This document shows positions 49,801-59,800 of a stretch of DNA of 64,000 bases, one piece after another. The notes below the pieces were generated by a model, which saw only the letters and a program-made list of their open reading frames with translations, did not search any database and was not told the origin of the DNA. Positions within the stretch are counted from its first letter, which is position 1. Every line of letters begins with the position of its first letter. Where the stretch lies: positions 124,001 through 188,000 of the forward strand of contig CACVBU010000904.1 in assembly GCA_902728285.1 (NCBI GenBank). The letters are read 5' to 3'. The DNA comes from Clytia hemisphaerica. Its lineage: Eukaryota > Cnidaria > Hydrozoa > Leptothecata > Clytiidae. The position numbers were made by a program, and so were the translations under genes.

Positions 49801-51913
49801 CAAAATCTGCTTTTCAAAATTGTACCCTTACAGTGCAGTTCAATATGGCGGAAAAGGTACCCTTTCAGTGCATCTTCTCATGATTTATCCAACCCTTATA
49901 GTGCACTATATTTTTCAGCTGTAAATCTGCATGAAAAAAGAAGCTTGGGAAATTTTCTGTTTCAAAGAAAAACTGAGAAAATTATTCTTGTCAGCTGTAA
50001 TTATCAGACAATAGAAACTTTTTCAAACAAACGAGAAGTAAAAAACTTTCTTTTTATCAATTATTTTGATGCAGTGCAATCTCACAAAAACACACCTTTA
50101 CAGTGCATTTTGGGATGCTGAAAAACCCCACCCTTAAGCGCGGCACATGACGTAGGCCAGATCATATGAGTGCCCCCCCCCCGGGGATTAAATAAAAGTG
50201 CTTTCATAAAGAAAACTGAAGAAAAGTTACGTCATTACGTCAAATACTTTTTCGCATTAAGACGTCTTTTTTTAAGCTGGCGAATCTCGCATGAAAAATG
50301 GAGGAAAAAATCGATGAAAATGACCAAGAATTGCCGCTTGAAAATGAGGTTTGCACCCCAACAAAATGCATTATTAGAGAAGAAACAACACCAAAAGATA
50401 CACTCTGACCTGCAATCAGTGCCATAATATTTTGGCACTTTTGGCTAATTTACCATTTTTCGAAAATTAAAGTTCGAGCGAGAATGTCAATTTCAGGCCT
50501 TCAACTTGATTTCATCGATTATTTCGATCTGGGAGGGATTTATTGGTTTCTAGGCTATATTTCAAGCACTACTGGACCATTTTTGAACTTTTGGATCCTC
50601 AGATCCTAAGGTCCTAGCGTTAAAACTCAGAGTTAAAATTCAAAGTTAAAACTCTATCCAACCTATATTAGAGCGCTTACAAATCGATTGTGGTTTCAAA
50701 ACTTCCCGGTGGATTTCCCTTTTGTGCCAAGTATTTTGCCATCGATTGTGCAGGAAGTGCCATCGAGATGTTCATTATAACTGTTCCCAGCTACCAATCT
50801 ACCAAATACAGATTTGCTTAACGTTTCAATCTAGAAGTTTCCAATGTCAAAGTTGCGTTAAGATCTCACCAGAGCTGATGGAACGAGTTGAAACATGCAG
50901 AAACACCAAAATCGAAGGACTTCAAAAGGAAATTAAAGCATGTGAAAACATCATGAAAGTTCAAAATGAAGAAATCTCCCAACTGAAATGGAAATGACCT
51001 CAACGTTATTACAAAAGAAATCAAAGAAAGCCTGGAAACAAAGATGAGCATACTCGAGAAGAAGATAGAAACAAAGATCGAGAATATCATCGAAAAGAAG
51101 CAAGAGCTGAAAGAGGTTAGTTATGCTGAAGCTGTACCCAAACAGATGAATCAACAATCAAATAAGGTGGAGAAAATGGCTCGAAGTGAAACAGTCGGCA
51201 AACAACGATCCACAGCATGCAATCTAATTTTCCATGGAATCAAAGAAAATTTGGAGGATCCCAAAAATACAACGAAAATCTACGACGAGAAATTTATCAA
51301 GTACAGAATCCTTGGATTACAACTGGATATCAAGGACATAAAAATTGTAAACACACAGAGGATTGGAGTATTCACGGAAGAGAGAGAGGAGGAAGGGAGG
51401 TATCGACCAATCAAGGTAGTTTTCGAAAATGAAGAAGACAAGAACAAAGTCTTGAGAACCATCACGACATACAAAGGCCCTCCTTTATCCTATCGAGCAA
51501 CAGAAGACCTCACAATTATTGAACGATTGACAATCAAAGAATTTAGCAAAAGAGCACGCGAGCTCAATGCTCAAATGGAAAGACAAAACTATTCAATTTA
51601 AAGTCAGGGGAAGCCCCAGAACAAAATTATACCTAAAGAAAAATGTAACAACAAGCGTTTGTAAAAAGATAGGTTCTTAGAGGCCCACGGCGCGCATTGA
51701 ATCTCAATCCTTTAATAGATCCTTTAATATATGATAAAACCAACTAACCATGCAAATGACCGGGTGGTAAATAATACGGTCTTGGCCTTGGAGGCGGGGG
51801 CGGTGGCGGTCTAGGGTAGTGATGGTGATGATGGTGGATTACGGGTCCTCCATGGTGATGGTGATGATGATAATGATAATGATAGTAAGGATCGTATAAG
51901 TATCGACGCAAAC
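46812..51913 (-). CDS. 3' part of a modular secreted protein gene: His/Pro-rich and glycosylated modules
   Basis: Four exons on the minus strand, all phase 1 in and phase 1 out: 51913-51749, 49675-49277, 48668-48402, 46961-46812. The first encodes two six-His runs among Tyr and Pro (RRYLYDPYYHYHYHH...) and a PPPPPPP-RPRPYY block. The second starts with about 70 residues of Pro/Ala/Thr repeats, then carries three N-glycosylation sites (NAT, NRT, NHT). The third is Asp/Asn/His/Glu-rich with YNNGDYEMLNNYGDEPDGE. The fourth has NLT and ends TGPPG before a GTATAG donor; no next exon or stop was found. Cys is absent throughout. The exons follow in frame after the phase 1 exon 54084-53908, so they probably continue that gene. 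The protein should be secreted and disordered; metal binding by the His runs is possible. The family is not recognised. Confidence 0.72.
47579..48117. mobile_element. 540-bp dispersed element, copy 1
   Basis: CTACCGTGAAAAGCACAG ... CAGGGTAG: this stretch recurs in the same orientation at 63064-63608 with a few per cent of differences and one internal rearrangement near the right end (the hairpin CAGAGGTT...AACCTCTG). The short ends CTACC/GGTAG are inverted. One frame is open across its first 190 bases in both copies (RDSIQRAIS, NHDDHPRSWM), but no known family is recognised. It lies in an intron of the modular gene. Confidence 0.7.
48750..48950. repeat. Dispersed repeat, copy 2
   Basis: It matches 11213-11445 (GTAAGAGTGATATCGTTTGC ... 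GAAACGGGAACACTTATG) in the same orientation, with a deletion of about 20 bases and point changes. Intronic in the modular gene. Confidence 0.7.
49785..50165. repeat. CACTGTAAGGGT repeat, copy 2 (inverted)
   Basis: CCCTTACAGTGCAGTTC, CCCTTTCAGTGCATC, CCCTTATAGTGCAC and CCTTTACAGTGCATT are spaced 45-190 bases apart. They are framed by GGTATGTGCCGCG and GCGCGGCACATGACG. It is the inverted relative of 21420-21960. Confidence 0.65.
50722..51601 (+). pseudogene. Frameshifted LINE-type ORF1 remnant
   Basis: Frame one (50722-50997) has a Cys/His cluster like a PHD-type zinc finger (RKCHRDVHYNCSQLP, FQCQSC) and then a coiled coil. Frame two (about 50990-51601) continues the coiled coil (LEKKIETKIENIIEKK) and then an RRM-like part (STACNLIFHGIKE, YRPIKVVFENEEDKNKVLR, YRATEDLTIIE). 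Zinc finger, coiled coil and RRM-like order is typical of ORF1 proteins of some non-LTR retrotransposons (CR1/L2-type and others). A one-base frame change near 50985-50995 breaks it. No reverse transcriptase follows downstream, so this is a 5' fragment. It sits opposite to the modular gene, in one of its introns. Confidence 0.72.
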
Positions 51914-52193
51914 CTGAATATAAGAAAGGAGGAAGACAGGCGGACATTAGTTGCAGATCATTTCTTTTGGAAACGCTAACACACACAAAGTGTAAGTTCT
52001 TTGTTTGAATTGCGAAACACTTAGATAAAGCTGTCTGAGTTAAGATAAATTAAACATCCTGTGATTTTAAATCAAATGATAATGAAATGTGTTAAAATTT
52101 GTAAATGTAAAGAGGGTCTTAGATTGTGATCTGAAGTTTTTCTCGATTCAAAGGTTAGATTAAACCATGGCATTGAAAGAAATCAGTTTTATG

Positions 52194-52570
52194 TACTTTA
52201 CAGTAATGGGATAAACTTTCGCAGGGATTAATTTCGCGGATTTCGCGGATTTGAGTGTCATCCGCGAAAATCCACGAAATTCAATCCCAATGGAAATTTG
52301 GAAGGGCCTCATCCGCGAAATATTTTTAATCAAAACTCAAAATATGTCAAATAAATACTTTTTGAATGGTTACTTGCATCAAAAAAGCGCAAATAATGTG
52401 TATTTCAACTACCAATATGCATGATTTGACAGTTTAGAGATACAAAATCGTGAAAATATTGCCACCCAATAGTGCCACCCGCGAAATTAAGTCCCCGCGA
52501 AATTTTTGAACTTCGCGGATAGGCCAAACCGCGAAATCTAATCCCCGCGAAATTTTATCCCATTAAAGTA
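52194..52570. mobile_element. Palindromic TTTCGCG-rich MITE, copy 2
   Basis: It is the reverse complement, with a few changes, of 22405-22776. The ends carry ATGGGATAAACTTTCGC and TTTATCCCATTAAAGTA, with many TTCGCGGA/TCCGCGAAA units inside. Intronic in the modular gene. Confidence 0.85.
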
Positions 52571-52905
52571 GTAAGACACATTCCTTACAAGGATCGGTAT
52601 AGAATAATTGTTTCAATGAAACATGAAAAATTCGATTTGGAGAACCTCTCAATTTATACTGAGACGATTAATTTGTCTGAAACGAGCAATTTAGAAATTG
52701 AGAATTACGGAGGAGTGTACTTTCTATTCATGTTTCAATAAATAGGATCTCCTCCACAGATCACATTTTACAAACTACTCGTCTCAGACGATTTTTCCGT
52801 CTCATTATAAATGGAACTATTAACCCATATCAGCGCAATGCAAAGTTTATTCCCTCTTGTTGGATGACAAAAACTTATTGATCAATTTTGAATAAAAGAA
52901 CTTAC

Positions 52906-52948
52906 CTGAAATGGAAGCTCTTTTCTGTGTTTTGTTAGTTGGGTGTTT
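52906..52948 (-). CDS. Possible 43-base exon of the modular gene
   Basis: A strong C/T-rich acceptor (TTTTCTCCAACAG) precedes 14 open codons (KHPTNKTQKRASIS) and a consensus donor GTAAGT. It leaves in phase 1 and fits 51913-51749. It enters in phase 0, however, while every exon upstream leaves in phase 1. It is therefore an alternative exon, the second exon of a separate gene, or chance. Confidence 0.4.
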
Positions 52949-53135
52949 CTGTTGGAGAAAATAGACGAGAGAAGAAGAAAAGAGCAACTTTCAGGTAATC
53001 TCTTTTGTTCGAAAAAGTCAATTAGTTTATGCATCAGGATTCTCACGAACTTATTTTTACAAGATAATACAATTTGATTTTAGACTGATGAATTTTACAA
53101 AAAAGCACGATACATATTGAAAACAGAGTTACCAA

Positions 53136-53243
53136 CCCAGCTGGCACACAACGTTGTTTCAACATTGTTTCAACGTTTATCTAACGTTATATGGACGAAA
53201 AGATGTTAGAAAAACGTTGAAACAACGTTGTGTGCCAGCTGGG
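53136..53243. mobile_element. Near-perfect palindromic element with AACGTTGTTTCAAC units
   Basis: CCCAGCTGGCACACAACGTT at the left and AACGTTGTGTGCCAGCTGGG at the right are exact inverses, and the arms extend through GTTTCAAC. The centre has further AACGTT words. A looser relative with AACGTT, TAACGTTAGATGAACGTTGAAACAAC lies at 31825-31935 in intron 1 of SUGCT-like B. Confidence 0.8.
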
Positions 53244-53896
53244 AAGGCTAAGTGAAAAGACTTCTATGTTATATCTAAGGTCAACAAATCTGACTCGTCT
53301 TGTTGTGGTTTTCTACCAAGGGGTCAAAAGTTAGTTTGAAAATAGCTTAAAATGACAGAAAATAAAAAATGACAAATTACTGCTAGGGCGATTTTGCAAT
53401 AGTACGAATTTAGACATAATTTTTCTCAATACGAAATATCTCACTTTTATCTATCTCTCTATTAAGTGTCGCGTGCCAAAGAGTAAATTATTCAAATATC
53501 TCAAATTCTAACACGAAGCGGGGACCTTGGGACCTCAAAGAGCGAAGTATGTTGAAATTACCCAAAAACTTTTTTTTTTAAACCTATTTCGAAATTTTGA
53601 TTCCAAGATTTAAGAGTGAGAGCGAGTGAGTGCTTTTCTCAAATTTCAAAATTTTAGTTTCACAACTTATGGAATGGACGGAAAGAGGAAAATGATAACA
53701 TTAATTATTTTTGATACATTATTTTTAAAAATAGTGCACTTAAAACGCAAAATAACCCAATTAGCCAAAAATAACGCTTGGTTCTGTAAAGTACACTGTC
53801 AATATTGGTCACGTGATGACGTCATAAAAACACACCTTTCACGTAAACAAACAAACAAAATGTAATCAGAGCAAAACAATCAATAATTGAGTTCGT

Positions 53897-56800
53897 TTAT
53901 GACGTACGTTTTCGGAAATTGGCTTCCTGAGTCGTCGGCCCTGACGCCATTGTGTTGCGTTTCACGAGGTGTCGATTGTTAAGGGCCGGTGTCAAGATTT
54001 CCATACGTTCTGATCGACTTCTTTCTCCACTTAAACCTTCCATCATTTGCCCATTCAAGTCTTCATCTGTGATCACGCTTCCTCCTGATGAAATAGAAAA
54101 GAAGAAAATTAAAGTGAGCGACTCACTATATAGCAATTTTCGTTATAAGCCTCCCTCCATCTTGAAAAGCAGCTCTCAAAAAAGAAAGTACCCTACCATT
54201 ACCATTCCAAAAGTGAAATTATATATACGTTCGAGATACCAATTGATATTAAACATATCCACTCATTGCATTAGCATAGACACAGTTGTAGAATTTCGAA
54301 AGTATTTACCCCTAGCAAACTCGAAACTAATCCTCTTGTGGATTAATAAAGGAGGTTTAGGCATCACTTGAAGAATTCACCAGTAATGTGGCGAACACCT
54401 TCTTTGTTCAAAATGATGATGGGGTCATTTTTTTGTTCTATATTCAAAAAGCAATGATCATGATCTTACCAAGGATAGAAGAACGTTCTGACCCATTCTC
54501 ATCGTGAACTCCTGAAAAGAGATGTGGAAGAATATACATAATGGAGGATGAGCTAATGACGGTGTTACAACCAACTTTCTGAATATGGACGGGAATCTGG
54601 AATTTAGTGGACCATTTGACCCCAGATGAAAATTGTGTATTTGTACCTCTACAGACGGAAAAGTTGAAACCATTTTATGATGTTATGGAAAATTGACATT
54701 GAGAGTGATGTCCGTACTTAATCGGTCGTGTTTTTCAATGAAATGAGCAAAAAAACATTTATGGCGTCAAACCTTTCTTCTCAGCTTTTTGTGCAAGCCC
54801 CCATGTTGAAAATGGAACATTTGATCGTATTGATGCATCTCCACTCCGACCTAGTGCGTTCACAACTCCAAAGTGGTCTGAAGGATCGGCTAAAGAACAA
54901 AAAATCAACCAAGAATAATACGAGTTGTTTTTGTTTGTAATATTTTACATAATAGTCTCGACACAAAACACAACTTTTATCATAGAACCCTTATCCTGAA
55001 CAAGTTAAAAATAAGATAAAGCCTTTCGGGGAGTGAATTCAATGAGGGCTTTTTCATCTTTGACTAGAGACGGGGTTAAAGTACGGAGCCGATGCTAGCT
55101 ATGCTTCTAGCTGTATCGAAATCTGTTTTTAGGGCTGACAGCTTAACACTGTACCTTTAATTGCTGTCTTATTCCGGGTCCTTTGTCATAAAAGGCTTTA
55201 AAAAGTCCTGCATACAGTTATGTCCACCTTAAGCGGCACTTTGCCGCAAATCCATAATTTTAGTACTCTAGAGATTTTGCAGGTCATAGAATGATCGGGA
55301 TATGAAGCAAAAACCTTAAAAGAGGCCCCCCCAACGGACCCTCAATTCACGCTCAGGCCCTTTAAGTGGATTTCTTTTCGGAAAAAAAGTTGATTCTACT
55401 AACCATTTTTGAAACATCATTACTCTTTCAAAAAAAAATCATTTTTTAGAAATTTTTTCGACTTCATGACGGAAAAAGATAGAATTTTAATATGGTTACA
55501 ATGATACCCATCAAGTCGGTGAAATATTTACATAGAATTTCATTAATGTGGAAAAAATCGCTAAAAATACATAAAATGGCGCCTCCGCGGGATACAGCGT
55601 TGCGTTTTTCATCTCAACTTTTGTACACGAGTAGTTCAAGCAGGTGGCTATTCAAAACTACCTCAATAGTGAAAGATATATTTGTAGTCTTTTCTCTATG
55701 CACGAAAGAATTACCAAAACTTCAGTATTTTCACTTGAATTCAAAGTTCAAGCCGTATTTTAACTATATTGCACAATGAAACCTTCCACTACAGAGGTAC
55801 TTTCAATATGCCGGCTCTCCTCCCTACTGCCTTGGAAAAAGAAAATCACGAATTTTCAATTTTGTATCGCGCGGAATGTAGGAAAAATATATTTTCTCCA
55901 AGAAAATACTCAAGAAATGGATGGTACAGGCCAATGGGTAAAACTGTTTGTTAAAAATGGTTGATTGACAAGTAGATTCTTACGCAATAAGCCAGTAATC
56001 AAATTTAAAAGGAAGACGCAATTCTTTCGTTCTTTTGAGCATAAACCAATTAACTCTCTCTCTTATTTATTTCTTAAAAAAATGTTTACAAGAATAAGAT
56101 TTCGTTTATTAAATAATCTTTTAAAAGTGTTGATTGATGCGTGAGGCCTTTTCATTGAACATATAACTCTGTCGGTGTTTTTTTAGACTGTACCAGAGAG
56201 ATCTTAAAAAAGAGGGAAAAGAAAATTTTCGTTTCAGAACCACTTAAATGGCCTGAGCGCAATCACGCAATTTTTTTTCGAAATTCACGCATTCACGCAA
56301 ACTTTCCTCGAGTTTCACGCAATAACCCGATTGTTCAGAAATCGGAAAAATTTTTGGGAAAAATCGGGGAAACATTGGAAAATCGGGAAAACTGTACATA
56401 ATCGGTGGAAAAAAGGGAAAATTCACGTATTCACGCACAAAAAAGCCCAGATTGACGCATTCACGCATTTTTTTTTCAATTTTCACGCATTCACGCAACC
56501 GAAAATGCCTATTCACGCAATCACGCAAACCGCTGGGGGGCCCCTTAAAATTGCTTTATCAATGAAATATCATTTTACAAAAATTTTCAAAAGCCAAAAT
56601 ATTGGGTCGATATGAAGTCGTTTAATTTAGAACCTCTCACTGAAAATAAATTCAGTGACTTCTGCTGCCAATACTATTTATGGCAAACTCTTAGTGTTCA
56701 CGTTATTTATAATTTTTTAACAATAAAGATGTTTCAAATTTCAAATTTTTGAAATTTACTCTAGCAAAAGATTTTTTCTAGCTTTTTTTGCCTTTTAGCC

Positions 56801-59800
56801 ACATTTGGCTGTCTGCATAGCTCACAGGACATTTTCATGAATGGTTTGGAAAGAAAATTGCACTGTATATGATTGAGTTTAAATGTAGAATCTCAGAAAC
56901 CAGGATAGAAATTTCTCTCTAAAGTAATCAGGGGAGTGTCTGACAGACTAGCAGGGAGAATTATGCAATAAAAATAGAGACTGCCAACATAAACCATGAA
57001 TCAATAAGCTTGAAATGTACTTGTAGAAAGACTCAAGGGGAAGTTGCGCAGACGTCAAGTTTTTTCTGGACATGTTTGACAGGTCAAGACCACCATGTCG
57101 TGAAAAAAAGAAGAAAAATTGATGATTAACAGTGCTGGTCTGAAGTGAAGGTCTGGTTGACCTAATTTAGTCTATTCATAGTGGACTTTCGTTAGTTGGA
57201 ACTTTTATCATTTGAATCGTTTTCCAATTTGGACAGTTAAAACCAAGGGGAAACCCTCGTGAAATCATTTTTACAATTCAAATCTCTCTGTAATTAGAAC
57301 AAATTAGACTTCTCAGGCAAATTAAGGCACGTCCAAATTTACCTAAATTTTTTATCACCGTTTCCACTTGTCATAGCATATCACTTCATACATCGAAAGA
57401 AGCGTATTGGAGTGTAGATCACTGGAATTGCTGTTAATTAATTTTTTCACCCAAAAAAAGATATTAGGCAAAAACCAAAAAATGCTGACGTCAGCAAAAC
57501 TTGTTTTTTGAAGAACTTCAGTTTGGCTTATGGTATAAATATGAAATTTGGACAAAAGTTGCATTTCAATAATAGGAACATTTTTGCATATTTTCTTTTG
57601 CAAATTTTGCTGACGTCAGCAGAAATCAGCAAAATACGAAATTTGCAATAAAGTGCTGACGTCAGCAAAATTTCAAAAAAATTTTTTTTCAAAATGATCC
57701 TTTTAATGGTGTGCAACTTTGAAGTGATATGCTATGACAAGTGGAAACGGTGATAAAAATTTAAGCTAAGTTTGAAAAATCTGGACAGGCCTTAATTTGC
57801 CTGAGTTCCTGGTGCAGTTCGATTTAGCAAAAGTTGACTGTAAATCTTTTGGTTAAGGTTTTGAGAAAACTCAATCTTTTTGGATTGTTCAATTCTCCTG
57901 ATCTTTCTCGCAAATCATTCAATTTCTTGCGAAATTAGGAAATCCCTGATGAAACTCGAAAGGAAGGTTCCTTATTGAAGTTTAGCTGCTGCAAAGGGGC
58001 GGAGGGCGTAAATTGAATAAGCAACTTACAAGAAAGTTGATCAGCAAAGGAGCCGCGTGGAACTTGACTCTTCTTTGTGCTTCCTTTATCTCCATTTATA
58101 ACTATGACGATAAAGTTTTAAAATAACATTAATTCAACTTCAAGCGGTTCAGGGGATATTATCTCCAAGATACCGTCAATTGCACGTTACTAGATACTTT
58201 TTACATCCCTGTGCCACAGACCCACTGGTAAAAAATTTGGCTAAATTTATGTCCCGGTTGGAAAAACACCCAAGAATTTCAGCCATACTGGGAAATTGAC
58301 TTTGATTTTATCCCCATTCAAAATTCCATCTAAAAAATTGCACTCCAAAATCATTCCCACTGGATTTTCCGACAAAAAATTTTTCCCCACTGTGAGAAAA
58401 AGTTTCACCGGGGCTGTGAGACAGGGGTGTCTTTTTAGATCATTAGTCAATTTATTCCTCTCTTTGACGAAGTGGATGGCAGCTAGACCGAACCACCGTT
58501 GGTCAATATTCTCTCTGTATTAAATTGATTGGACGATCAGGATTTCAATCAGAATTTTGCAGGTCAAAACAGCCGTTGTAAAATAACCAAGATACATAAA
58601 TCGTCTTCTAAAGGCTAATGCACACAATTACATCTATTATCCACGTCCGACACAATATCTTTTTCAAACAAGTGTTTTGAATGTGGTCAAACTTGAATCT
58701 TTTATGGTCCACCCTCTTCCGTTTTAAGAAATATTTGGTAAACAAGCCCACATATTACGTGTTTGAGGCGTATACAAGATAGAATGGAAACTGTCATTAT
58801 TATGCGAAATTTCCCATGCTAAAACCGTAAATATAGATTCTTAAGACTTAGATAAGATGGTCTTCTTTGGTAGTAAAGAGAAGCTGTTTTCATGCAGAGT
58901 TTTCCGCCAAAAAGTGATTCATAGCCGCCCAACACCATGTGATTTCACCTTTTTGAAACATGACAATCACATTTGCTGTCCTCAGACCTCAGCCGCTGAC
59001 CTCAAATGAAACCCCAGGTTTATATAGAGCTCATTGCCTATACACACTACAATGACTATACACTTCAAAAACGAAAACAGAGATTCAACCCGATGTCATG
59101 AAATGTTATAGATTCAAAAAGTTTTCGGGGTTCCACTTACATCTGTGACCAAAACACAGAGAAATCTATATTTATGAATAAAAAAAATAAACTAAAATTA
59201 CCTCCTGAATAACCGAATGGAAGCATAGCACCGATTGGAATTGAAAAATGTTCTGAAAGAAAAGCAATGAGACGTAACCGAAGGCTAGAGAGAGATCTTC
59301 TACTATTCCAAGGCAAAATTTTTATTGTCGCCACATCTCAGATTACCCAATACAGTACTCTAGTTTTTTCGCATTTAAACATTTTTTGAATTATGGCGGT
59401 TAATGTTACCTCCAATCTACCACCTGTTATGAAACCCACAAAGGCTGCACAACATTGGAGGTGAATGGCTTAAAATGCTACATTGTAGATTTGAATCTAG
59501 CCTTTAGTCTTGAAGGTTTCAGATTATCGTACGAGTTCTTCAGCTGATAGCCTTAATTTCCCCACACATTATAAATGATAGACAATCGTAAGGATAAGAA
59601 ACTGTTAAACTTTGTTAACAGGGATTTCTCAATTGACTTAAATTCATCACTCGTTAAAAAATGGCCCGAAATGCTATTAAAAATCAGGTGAAACAAACCA
59701 CCCTGCATTCCTGATAACGTACTTCTAAAAATATTGCTTTTTTTTGAGTTTGTCGAAGGCTCATCTAAATCGTCATCAATATCGTTCCGCTGCGTCGAAT

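Larger units (their letters stand above)
57312..57805. mobile_element. 494-bp MITE with long inverted ends and three bZIP palindromes
   Basis: CTCAGGCAAATTAAGGC (57312-57328) is mirrored exactly at 57789-57805. The similarity continues inward through ATCACCGTTTCCACTTGTCA and TAGCATATCACTTCA, so the arms are about 80 bp. Inside are three copies of TGCTGACGTCAGCA. It is inserted into a stretch that resembles the pogo-like MITE family (57176-57310 and 57830-57850), so insertions may be nested. Confidence 0.82.
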
